Origin: DATGQT01 sp033720695 | GTDB lineage: Bacteria; Bacteroidota; Rhodothermia; Rhodothermales; Rubricoccaceae | Length of the DNA: 5,543 bases | Direction of reading: 5' to 3' | NCBI GenBank assembly: GCA_033720695.1 | Contig: JAWWCA010000226.1 | Location: 1-5,543, forward strand | Shown here: positions 1 to 4,984 of the stretch, piece by piece | How the letters are laid out: every line of letters starts with the position of its first letter | Position numbering within the stretch: the first letter of the stretch is position 1 | Made by a program: the position numbers and the translations under genes | The notes under the pieces: generated by a model | The model's database searches: none | Told to the model about the DNA's origin: nothing | What the model saw: only the letters and a program-made list of their open reading frames with translations

Positions 1-224
1 CGCAGCACCTCGCCGAGGCGGCCCGACACCACGCCCCGCGACAGCAACGCGCCCCGCAGCCGGTCCGCCACCCGGCGCAACCACGCCGACACCGGACCCC
101 GCGCCGCGTCCGCCGCCTCCCGGTCCAGGTGGTGCGCGCACACCGCGCAGACCGACCCGCCCGACCGAGCCCGCATCGACGCGGCCTCCACGACTCGCTC
201 GCAACCCGGGCACCACACCTGCAC
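1..224 (-). CDS. Zinc-ribbon protein, N-terminal part (cut by window edge)
   Basis: This is the 5' part of a minus-strand gene that runs off the left edge, with 74 codons visible. The frame opens with GTG at 224 and shows two CxxC pairs, CPGC at residues 5-8 and CAVC at 26-29. Seventeen residues separate them, the spacing of a small structural zinc ribbon. An Arg/Ala-rich, probably helical stretch follows. Third positions are almost all G or C, as expected for coding DNA here. I do not recognise the family. The ribbon could belong to a regulator, a membrane protein with a zinc-ribbon head, or a nucleic-acid-binding protein. No strong Shine-Dalgarno precedes the GTG, but a candidate -7 box lies 21 nt upstream. 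The next in-frame GTG (218) is an alternative start. The gene is divergent from the DUF2200 gene. Confidence 0.55.
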   Translation of the reverse strand, partial: MQVWCPGCERVVEAASMRARSGGSVCAVCAHHLDREAADAARGPVSAWLRRVADRLRGALLSRGVVSGRLGEVL

Positions 225-245
225 GCCGTTCGCCGTTGATCCGCC

Positions 246-253
246 CCAACCTA
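246..253 (-). promoter_or_regulatory. Candidate -7 promoter box for the zinc-ribbon gene
   Basis: On the minus strand this reads TAGGTTGG, matching five of the six fixed positions of the Bacteroidota -7 consensus TAnnTTTG. It lies 21 nt before the GTG at 224, which would give a short leader. No -33 TTTG element is evident. Support comes mainly from similar TAnGTT boxes in the other 5' regions of this window. Confidence 0.3.
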
Positions 254-293
254 CGACGACGGCGGTCGCCCCGGCCCCTGCGCCCCTCCGCCG

Positions 294-301
294 TATGTTC
301 G
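294..301 (+). promoter_or_regulatory. Candidate -7 promoter box for the DUF2200-amidohydrolase run
   Basis: This reads TATGTTCG, matching five of six fixed positions of the Bacteroidota -7 consensus TAnnTTTG, and ends 24 nt before the ATG at 326. The nine bases CGTATGTTC (292-300) recur exactly at 3217-3225, upstream of the FG-GAP gene, in the same orientation. No -33 element is obvious. Confidence 0.35.
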
Positions 302-325
302 GCCGCACGACAGACCCCCGCCGCC

Positions 326-700
326 ATGACCACCACCCCCGAGCACGACCAGCGCATGGCCCGCCTCACCGTCGCGTCGGTCTACCCCCACTACGTCGCC
401 AAGGTCGAGAAGAAAGGGCGCTCCGTCGACGAGCTCCACGACGTCATCCGCTGGCTCACGGGCTTCGACGAGAGCACCCTCCAGCGCCTCCTCGACGCCG
501 ACGCCACCTTCGAGCAGTTCTTCGAGCAGGCCACCCTCAACCCCAACGCGCACCGCATCACGGGCACCATCTGCGGCTACCGCATCGAGGACATCGAAAC
601 CCCCCTCACCCGGCACGTCCGCTACCTCGACAAGCTCGTCGACGAGCTCGCCCGCGGCCGACCGATGGACAAGATCCTCCGGTCCGAACCCGTCCCCTGA
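326..700 (+). CDS. DUF2200 family protein
   Basis: A 124-residue protein of a small conserved cytosolic family of unknown biochemical function (DUF2200). The family hallmarks appear in order: SVYPHYVAKVEKKGR (residues 18-32), a WLTGF segment near residue 50, LNPNAHRITGTICGYRIEDI (about 71-90), and a C-terminal RYLDKLVDELARGRPMDKILR helix region. Length fits the family. The ATG at 326 is preferred because the residues just before SVYP (HDQRMARL) align with the usual family N-terminus. The open frame extends further upstream to 236, but that part looks non-coding and overlaps the candidate promoter. The ATG at 356 would remove the conserved start. It probably leads a short operon, since the amidohydrolase ATG follows 15 nt after its stop. 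There is no signal peptide or membrane segment. The family call is firm; the function is unknown. Confidence 0.9.
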   Translation: MTTTPEHDQRMARLTVASVYPHYVAKVEKKGRSVDELHDVIRWLTGFDESTLQRLLDADATFEQFFEQATLNPNAHRITGTICGYRIEDIETPLTRHVRYLDKLVDELARGRPMDKILRSEPVP

Positions 701-715
701 CCCGCCTCTACCCCC

Positions 716-1723
716 ATGAAGACGGCCCTTCTGTGCACCGCCTCCGTCCTCCTCGCGGCCTCCGCCCCAGCCCAGGACGGACCGCCCGTCCTCGACGTGC
801 ACCTCCACGCCCTCGCGGCCGACGCGCAGGGGCCGCCCCCCCTCGGCATGTGCACCCCGATCCCGGAGTTCCCGGCGTGGGACCCCGCCACCCCCTACCC
901 CGCCCGCTTCCTGGCCCTCTTCAAGGAGCCGCCCTGCGACGACCCCGTCTGGTCTCCCATGACCGACGACGAGGTCATGCGACGGACCCTCCAGGTCATG
1001 GAGCGACGCAACGTCTACGGCGTCCTCAGCGGCACGCCCGACCGCGTCGCCGCCTGGCGCCGCGCCGCCCCCGGACGCTTCATCCCCGGCCTCGGCTTCA
1101 ACGTCGCCGACACCGACCTCACCCCCGACGCCCTCCGCGCCCTCGTCGCCGACGGCCGCGTCGAGGTCCTCGCCGAGGTCACCAACCAGTACGCCGGCAT
1201 CCCCCCGGACGACCCCCGCATGGAACCCTTCTGGGCCCTCGCCGAGGAGCTCGACCTCCCCGTCGGCATCCACGTCGGCACCGGGCCCCCCGGCGTCATC
1301 TACCTCGGCGCCGACGGCTACCGCGCCCACCTCCACAGCGCCCTCACCCTCGAACCCGTCCTCGTCCGACACCCCCGGCTCCGCGTCTACGTCATGCACG
1401 CCGGCTACCCCCTCCTCGACGACCTCCTCGCCCTCCTCTACGCCCACCCCCAGGTCTACGTCGACACCGGCGTCATCGTCTACACCCAGCCCCGACCCGC
1501 CTTCTACCGCTACCTCCGCGCCATCGTCGAGGCCGGCTTCGCCAACCGCGTCATGTTCGGGTCCGATCAGATGGTCTGGCCCGAAACCCTCGCCCGCGCC
1601 ATCGACGTCATCCAGGACGCCCCCTTCCTCTCCGACCGACAGAAGCGCGACATCCTCTACCACAACGCCGCCCGCTTCCTCCGCCTCCCCGACGAGGAGA
1701 TCGACCGCCACCACGGCCGGTGA
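716..1723 (+). CDS. Exported amidohydrolase family 2 protein (ACMSD-like metal-dependent hydrolase)
   Basis: A 335-residue TIM-barrel metal-dependent hydrolase of the amidohydrolase_2 type (PF04909). A signal peptide covers residues 1 to about 19 (Lys2, hydrophobic core, APA|Q), so it should act in the periplasm; Cys7 is not in a lipobox. The visible active-site set is HLH at 29-31, His186 in GIHVGTG, His228 in VMHAGYP and Asp284 in FGSDQM. In ACMSD-like members the HxH pair, the third His and the Asp bind one metal, and the later His is catalytic. The C-terminus carries QKRDILYHNAARFL. Substrate is unknown: decarboxylation or hydrolysis of a small, possibly aromatic, carboxylate is plausible. 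The gene lies 15 nt after the DUF2200 gene with no clear ribosome site. Its TGA overlaps a GTG (GTGA) that may have started the VOC gene. A paralogue lies on the minus strand at 4985-5543. Confidence 0.88.
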   Translation: MKTALLCTASVLLAASAPAQDGPPVLDVHLHALAADAQGPPPLGMCTPIPEFPAWDPATPYPARFLALFKEPPCDDPVWSPMTDDEVMRRTLQVMERRNVYGVLSGTPDRVAAWRRAAPGRFIPGLGFNVADTDLTPDALRALVADGRVEVLAEVTNQYAGIPPDDPRMEPFWALAEELDLPVGIHVGTGPPGVIYLGADGYRAHLHSALTLEPVLVRHPRLRVYVMHAGYPLLDDLLALLYAHPQVYVDTGVIVYTQPRPAFYRYLRAIVEAGFANRVMFGSDQMVWPETLARAIDVIQDAPFLSDRQKRDILYHNAARFLRLPDEEIDRHHGR

Positions 1724-1846
1724 ACCCCCGCACGCCCCCGGCCGCGCACGCCCACCGCCCCCACGCACGCCCCCGCCCTCGCCATCCTCCTCGTCGCCCT
1801 CGCGCCGGCCGCCCTCGCCCAGCCGGCCGAGACCCCCGACAACGCC
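1720..1846 (+). other. Signal-peptide-coding stretch without an in-frame start, upstream of VOC gene
   Basis: Reading upstream from the ATG at 1847 in frame gives, from 1769, PALAILLVALAPAALAQ followed by PAETPDNA. This is a textbook hydrophobic core plus ALA|Q cleavage site and linker. The frame contains no ATG, GTG or TTG before it meets the amidohydrolase TGA at 1721. A GTG at 1720, overlapping that stop as GTGA, lies in another frame. Reading from it gives a basic N-terminus (NPRTPPAAHAHRPHAR), and removing one C from the run at 1770-1774 would join it to the hydrophobic core. This looks like a single-base frameshift, natural or from sequencing, in the leader of the VOC gene. Confidence 0.5.
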
Positions 1847-2191
1847 ATGCTCCTCGGCCTCCGCACCACGGCCTACCTCGTCGACGACCTCGACCGCGCC
1901 AAGGCCTCGTACACCGACGTCCTCGGCAAACCGCCCTCCTTCGACCAGCCGTACGACGTCGGCTTCGACGTCGGCGGCTACGAGCTCGGCCTCATGCCCG
2001 CCGAGGACGGGGCCGCGCCCGGCGCGGGCGGCACCCTCGCCTTCTGGGGCGTCGCCGACGCCCAGGCCGCCCTCGACCGCCTCCTCCGCCTCGGCGCGAC
2101 CCTGAACGACCCGCTCGAGGACGTCGGCGATGGCATCATGGCCGCCACCGTCCTCGCCCTCCTCGTCGAGCCCGACGTCCCCGACGCCTGA
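1847..2191 (+). CDS. VOC family protein (glyoxalase/bleomycin-resistance fold), leader and C-terminus probably damaged
   Basis: 114 residues from the first available ATG. The N-terminal half is typical of the VOC superfamily: LRTTAYLVDDLDRAKASYTDVLG (residues 5-27) is the first beta-alpha unit, then VGFDVGGYELGL, then a second unit with GVADAQAALDRLLRLGA and VGDGIMAATV. VOC proteins bind a metal or small ligand between paired beta-alpha-beta-beta-beta modules; the substrate here is unknown. Two oddities stand out. The frame continues upstream into a signal peptide that lacks a start, so the native protein may be exported and begin at the GTG at 1720 before a frameshift. After GDGIMAATV the usual DPFGN-like turn is missing, and the chain ends LALLVEPDVPDA, as if about five codons were lost in frame. 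It lies downstream of the amidohydrolase and is probably co-transcribed. It may be intact, or an eroding gene. Confidence 0.7.
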   Translation: MLLGLRTTAYLVDDLDRAKASYTDVLGKPPSFDQPYDVGFDVGGYELGLMPAEDGAAPGAGGTLAFWGVADAQAALDRLLRLGATLNDPLEDVGDGIMAATVLALLVEPDVPDA

Positions 2192-2272
2192 ACCCTCCGC
2201 CTGTCCCCCGGGGTGGAGCCCGCGCAGGGGCGCCGCAGAACCGGCGGGGACGCGCGCGGGACGGACGGCAGG

Positions 2273-2626
2273 CTACGGCGACGGCGGCGGCGCCCCGGGC
2301 CCGCCGGCATCCGTGCGGTCGGCCGCTCCGCCCCCGCCGAGCCCGTGACCCCCCACCGGCACCGTCTCGAACCGCGCCCCGAACCCGGCGATCAGCGGCC
2401 GCCCCTTCGCGATGGCCTCCCGCACCGACGGCAGCGAGAGCGACGCCTGGTGGTGCGCCTCGCTCTCCCATACCTCCGTCACCCACAGGGCGTCCTCGTC
2501 CGCCGCGTCGCGGGCCACGACGTAGCTCAGGCACCCGGGCATCCCGGAGACGCCGCCCAGGAGAATCTCGATGAGGGCGTCGCGCGTGCCGGCGACGGCG
2601 TGCAGTTGTCCGATCAGGCCGTACAT
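2273..2626 (-). CDS. ABM-family putative quinol monooxygenase
   Basis: 117 residues of the antibiotic biosynthesis monooxygenase (ABM) superfamily, cofactor-free dimeric alpha/beta-barrel enzymes or ligand binders that include YgiN-like quinol monooxygenases. Recognisable segments are MYGLIGQLHAV (strand 1), GMPGCLSYVVARD (28-40), DALWVTEVWES (45-55) and SLPSVREAIAKGRPLIAGFG (64-83), ending in PVGGHGL (90-96), where relatives usually stop. A Gly/Pro/Ala-rich tail of about 21 residues follows and looks like extension past a lost stop. The ATG at 2626 is chosen because it begins the conserved strand; the frame open upstream of it is Arg/Ser-rich and antisense to nothing conserved. It lies 19 nt after the stop of the other ABM gene, so the two form an operon, convergent with the plus-strand VOC gene. 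Cytosolic. The physiological substrate is not determined. Confidence 0.85.
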   Translation of the reverse strand: MYGLIGQLHAVAGTRDALIEILLGGVSGMPGCLSYVVARDAADEDALWVTEVWESEAHHQASLSLPSVREAIAKGRPLIAGFGARFETVPVGGHGLGGGGAADRTDAGGPGAPPPSP

Positions 2627-2645
2627 CCGATAAGGGTCTGTCGCG

Positions 2646-3014
2646 CTAGCGATCGAAGCCCGCAACGTGCGTGCTGAACTCGGCCCCGAGCGCCATCTCT
2701 TCCGTCGCCGCCCGGAGGTCGGCCGGCACCTCGCCGAAGAAGAAGAACGGGCCCGGCGTCGCGAGGGCGAGGAGAGCGGGGAAATGGGCCGCCGCCGTCT
2801 CCCGGAGGTGAACGCCCAGCGCCGCCGCATCGCGGAACTCGTCGCGGACGTACACCGCGTTCTCGTCGTCCGACACGTAGATGTGGACCGCCTCGGCCCC
2901 CGGCTCGTGCGCCTCCATCGCCGCGGTCACACCCCGATAGATCGCGGTGAGCTCGTCCAGCTTGCCCGGGTGCGCCGTCCACTTGTAGACGACGGTGATG
3001 GGGTCGTGGTCCAT
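2646..3014 (-). CDS. ABM-like dimeric alpha/beta-barrel protein
   Basis: 122 residues, probably of the ABM/dimeric alpha-beta barrel superfamily. The pattern is strand VVYKWTAHPGK (8-18), helix LDELTAIYRGVTAAMEAHEP, strand AVHIYVSDDENAVYVRDEF (42-60), helix with AAALGVHLRETAAAHFPAL, and FFFFGEVPADLRAA near residues 90-103. The acidic EA-HIYVSDDENAVYV hairpin and the FFFFGEVP strand are typical of quinol-monooxygenase-like proteins. The ATG at 3014 has GAGGA four bases upstream, one of the few Shine-Dalgarno-like sites here. The open frame continues upstream to 3227, but that part is explained by promoter sequence and a VOC remnant in another frame. It is the first gene of a two-gene unit with the 2273-2626 ABM gene. 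Paired ABM proteins could form a heteromer, though that is conjecture. Confidence 0.8.
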   Translation of the reverse strand: MDHDPITVVYKWTAHPGKLDELTAIYRGVTAAMEAHEPGAEAVHIYVSDDENAVYVRDEFRDAAALGVHLRETAAAHFPALLALATPGPFFFFGEVPADLRAATEEMALGAEFSTHVAGFDR

Positions 3015-3044
3015 GGGGTCCTCGGTCGTGGCAGGTCGGGGGCG

Positions 3045-3052
3045 ACAACGTA
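3045..3052 (-). promoter_or_regulatory. Candidate -7 promoter box for the ABM gene pair
   Basis: On the minus strand this reads TACGTTGT, a weaker match to TAnnTTTG (four of six), 30 nt before the ATG at 3014. It lies downstream of the VOC C-terminal remnant, so if active it would let the ABM genes be expressed even though the FG-GAP gene separates them from the upstream amidohydrolase. Confidence 0.2.
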
Positions 3053-3094
3053 ACCACGGCGACGCAATCCCACGAACGCCGCCGGCCGGCCCCG

Positions 3095-3160
3095 TCATCC
3101 CGCGGGCGCCGGCCCGGTCCGTTCGGCCAGCCCGAGCAGAACGCCCTCGGGACCGCGGAT
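3095..3160 (-). pseudogene. Remnant: C-terminus of a VOC (glyoxalase-fold) gene
   Basis: From 3160 downward the minus strand encodes IRGPEGVLLGLAERTG and five more residues, then TGA at 3097-3095. The IRGPEG-(I/V)-hydrophobic-LAE ending is the characteristic final strand of a common VOC subfamily. Upstream in frame (HLPLRP) similarity fades, and there is no start. The matching N-terminus of a VOC protein lies 1.7 kb away on the same strand at 4902-4840, with the FG-GAP gene between them. The ABM gene follows 80 nt downstream, as expected for an old amidohydrolase-VOC-ABM operon. Confidence 0.6.
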
Positions 3161-3218
3161 CGGGCGGAGCGGGAGATGCCGTACGCGTCGTGTCAGAGGC
3201 TGCGAATACCGACCATCG

Positions 3219-3226
3219 TATGTTCA
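3219..3226 (+). promoter_or_regulatory. Candidate -7 promoter box for the FG-GAP gene
   Basis: TATGTTCA lies inside a locally AT-richer stretch (about 3190-3235). The nine bases CGTATGTTC (3217-3225) are identical to those upstream of the DUF2200 gene. It is 76 nt before the chosen ATG at 3303, leaving a longer leader than for the other genes. Confidence 0.3.
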
Positions 3227-3302
3227 CGTTTTGACCGCCGCGGTGCTCAACTCACGTCAACGCCCTGCCGTGGCGGTCACACGACCGCCATCCTCTCCTC
3301 CG

Positions 3303-4808
3303 ATGCATGCACGTGTCCGCCCCCTCCCCATGTTGTCGCTGCTGCTGGCCTGGCTCTCGCTCACCCCCGCGCTCTGGGCGCAGTCCGAAACCAAGCTCAC
3401 GGCCAGCGACGGGGGCGTTTTCGACGAGTTCGGCATCTCTGTGTCGCTGAGCGGGGACGTCGCCCTCGTCGGGGCCGACGGGGATGACGACAGCGGGTCA
3501 GCCTACGTCTTCCGGCGCGTGGGCGGGGCGTGGGTGGAGGAGGCCAAGCTCACCCCCAGCGACGGGGCCGCGGGTGACATCTTCGGCCAATCGGTGTCGC
3601 TGAGCGGGGACGTCGCCCTCGTCGGCGCCAGATGGGACGACGACAACGGCGACGACAGCGGGTCGGCCTACGTCTTCCGACGGGTGGACGGGGCGTGGGT
3701 GGAGGAGGCCAAGCTCACGGCCAGCGACGGGGCCGCATTCGACGGCTTCGGCTACGCGCTGTCGGTGAGCGAGGCCGTCGCCCTCGTCGGAGCCTTCCGG
3801 CATGACGACAACGGCCTTGACAGCGGATCGGCCTACGTCTTCCGACGGGTGGACGGGGCGTGGGTGGAGGAGGCCGAGCTCACCCCCAGCGACGGGACTG
3901 CAGAAGACAACTTCGGCTTCTCGGTGTCGGTGAGCGGGGACGTCGCCCTCGTCGGGGCGTACCTCGACGACGACAACGGCGACGGCAGCGGGTCGGCCTA
4001 CGTCTTCCGACGGGTGGGCGACGCGTGGGTGGAGGAGGCCAAGCTCACGGCCAGCGACGGGGCCGGACACGACCGCTTCGGCTTTTCGGTGTCAGCGAGC
4101 GGAGACGTCGCCCTCGTCGGCGCCAGAGAGGATGACGACAACGGCCTCGACAGCGGGTCGGCCTACGTCTTCCGGCGCATGGGCGGGGCGTGGGTGGAGG
4201 AGGCCAACCTCACACCCACCGACGGGGGAGAACTCGACCGCTTCGGCCAATCGGTGTCGGTGAGCGGAGACGTCGCCCTCGTCGGCGCCATCCAGGACAA
4301 CGGCCTCTTCATCGGGTCAGCGTACGTCTTCCAGCGGGTGGATGGGGCATGGGTGGAGGAGGCCAAGCTCACGGCCAGCGACGGGGCCGAGCTCGACTTC
4401 CTCGGCTTCTCGGTGTCGGTGAGCGGGAACGCCGCCCTCGCCGGAGCCAGAGGGGATGACGACAACGGCCCTGACAGCGGGTCGGCGTACGTGTTCTCCG
4501 ATGTGGTCACAACGGCGGGCGAGAGCCCCCCCGTGGTGCTGCCGAAGCAAATCGACCTCACCCCAAACTACCCCAACCCATTCACGACCACCACGATCCT
4601 CCGCTTCAGGCTGACGACGGCCGCCGACGTCCGGCTGGAGGTCTACGACCGGCTGGGGCGCCGTGTGGCGACGCTGGTGGACGCGTCGCGGTCGGCGGGG
4701 TGGCACGAGGCCACATTCGACGCGGCAGGCCTCACGAGCGGCGTGTACACCTACCGCCTGACCGCGGATGGGGCGACGCAACAACGAACAATGCTCTTGC
4801 TCGACTAG
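3303..4808 (+). CDS. Secreted FG-GAP repeat protein with T9SS C-terminal sorting domain
   Basis: A 501-residue exported protein. Residues 1-26 are a signal peptide (HARVR n-region, LSLLLAWL core, ALWA|Q). Residues 31 to about 398 are seven tandem FG-GAP-type repeats (PF14312-like). Each has the pattern LT(A/P)SDG - FG - SVS - G-ALVGA - DDDNG - SGSAYVF - AWVEEA, most probably one seven-bladed beta-propeller. The acidic DDDNGxDSGS loops resemble the calcium-binding loops of integrin-type propellers. Residues 414-501 are a type IX secretion sorting domain: NYPNPF at 422-427, then LEVYDRLGRRVATLVD, SGVYTYRL and a hydrophobic end. It should cross the inner membrane by Sec and be released or anchored outside by T9SS. 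A role in adhesion or binding is likely but unproven. The ATG at 3303 is preferred for the basic n-region; ATG 3330 is possible, and TTG 3231 or GTG 3243 would put a long tail before the signal. The gene appears to sit inside a broken VOC gene. Confidence 0.9.
   Translation: MHARVRPLPMLSLLLAWLSLTPALWAQSETKLTASDGGVFDEFGISVSLSGDVALVGADGDDDSGSAYVFRRVGGAWVEEAKLTPSDGAAGDIFGQSVSLSGDVALVGARWDDDNGDDSGSAYVFRRVDGAWVEEAKLTASDGAAFDGFGYALSVSEAVALVGAFRHDDNGLDSGSAYVFRRVDGAWVEEAELTPSDGTAEDNFGFSVSVSGDVALVGAYLDDDNGDGSGSAYVFRRVGDAWVEEAKLTASDGAGHDRFGFSVSASGDVALVGAREDDDNGLDSGSAYVFRRMGGAWVEEANLTPTDGGELDRFGQSVSVSGDVALVGAIQDNGLFIGSAYVFQRVDGAWVEEAKLTASDGAELDFLGFSVSVSGNAALAGARGDDDNGPDSGSAYVFSDVVTTAGESPPVVLPKQIDLTPNYPNPFTTTTILRFRLTTAADVRLEVYDRLGRRVATLVDASRSAGWHEATFDAAGLTSGVYTYRLTADGATQQRTMLLLD
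3393..4496 (+). repeat. Seven in-frame tandem repeats of 153-165 bp (FG-GAP blades)
   Basis: Units begin at the LT(A/P)SDG codons: 3393, 3546, 3711, 3876, 4041, 4206 and 4365. The steps are 153, 165, 165, 165, 165 and 159 bp. The SGSAYVFRR...AWVEEA segment is the most conserved at DNA level; the boundaries of units 2/3 and 3/4 are nearly identical over about 50 bp. Units alternate TAS-DG (1, 3, 5, 7) and TPS/TPT-DG (2, 4, 6). Unit 1 is four codons short in the acidic loop, unit 6 lost most loop acids (QDNGLFIGS), and unit 7 ends without the AWVEEA strand. Confidence 0.92.
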
Positions 4809-4811
4809 AGC

Positions 4812-4838
4812 CCCCGTAACCCACAGGGCATCGTCGCC
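4812..4838 (-). pseudogene. Short fragment resembling the middle of an ABM gene
   Basis: The minus strand reads GDDALWVTG here, against DEDALWVTE at residues 43-51 of the intact ABM protein (2500-2474). By hand about 23 of 28 aligned bases match. It begins where VOC-N similarity stops (4840) and ends three bases from the FG-GAP stop codon, so it looks like a scrap left at a recombination junction. It is too short to exclude chance. Confidence 0.35.
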
Positions 4839-4839
4839 C

Positions 4840-4902
4840 TTCGATGGCGGCATCGAGGTCCTCCACCACGATGCCGACGTTGTCCATGCGGGTGACGCGC
4901 AT
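4840..4902 (-). pseudogene. Remnant: N-terminus of a VOC (glyoxalase-fold) gene
   Basis: Starting at the ATG at 4902, 21 codons encode a typical VOC opening, including MDNVGIVVEDLDAAI. GAGG five bases before the ATG is a fair ribosome site. After residue 21 similarity stops; the frame runs on to 4732 through unrelated sequence antisense to the FG-GAP gene. It lies 82 nt after the stop of the minus-strand amidohydrolase, so it was probably the second gene of that operon. The matching C-terminus is at 3160-3095; roughly the middle 100 codons expected for such a protein are missing. Confidence 0.65.
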
Positions 4903-4984
4903 GTCGCCTCGGCGCAGATCCGACGCCGCTCGGCCTGCGGCCAGACCTCGAAGGCAGACCACGCGCCAGGGGGCGTCGCCACCC

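Noticed and set aside
251..1768. 505-codon open frame on the minus strand
   Set aside because: It is antisense to the DUF2200 and amidohydrolase genes, is almost all Gly/Val/Asp/Glu from GC-rich codons, and has no recognisable domain.
2192..2272. Possible bidirectional terminator between the converging VOC and ABM genes (CTCC...CCCCCGGGG...GGAG around 2195-2218)
   Set aside because: The inner C/G runs leave no room for a loop, the outer stem is four bases, and there is no T-tract.
295..2574. 759-codon open frame on the plus strand
   Set aside because: An Arg/Pro/His-rich out-of-frame reading of several real genes on both strands; long only because stops are rare at this GC content.
3231..3302. 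TTG start giving 24 extra residues on the FG-GAP protein
   Set aside because: It would put a non-signal segment before a well-formed signal peptide and would start only about five bases after the candidate -7 box.
3498..4070. Repetitive 190-residue open frame antisense to the FG-GAP repeats
   Set aside because: Its repeats simply mirror those of the coding strand; no start context or known domain.
3393..4496. CRISPR-like regular repetition
   Set aside because: Units of 153-165 bp repeat along their whole length and stay in frame within a coding gene; there are no short direct repeats with unique spacers.
4799..4811. Hairpin GCTC-GACTA-GAGC at the FG-GAP stop codon
   Set aside because: A four-base stem with no T-run is too weak to call a terminator.
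3095..4902. Insertion sequence or other transposon explaining the split VOC gene
   Set aside because: No transposase, terminal inverted repeats or target-site duplication could be found at either junction by eye.
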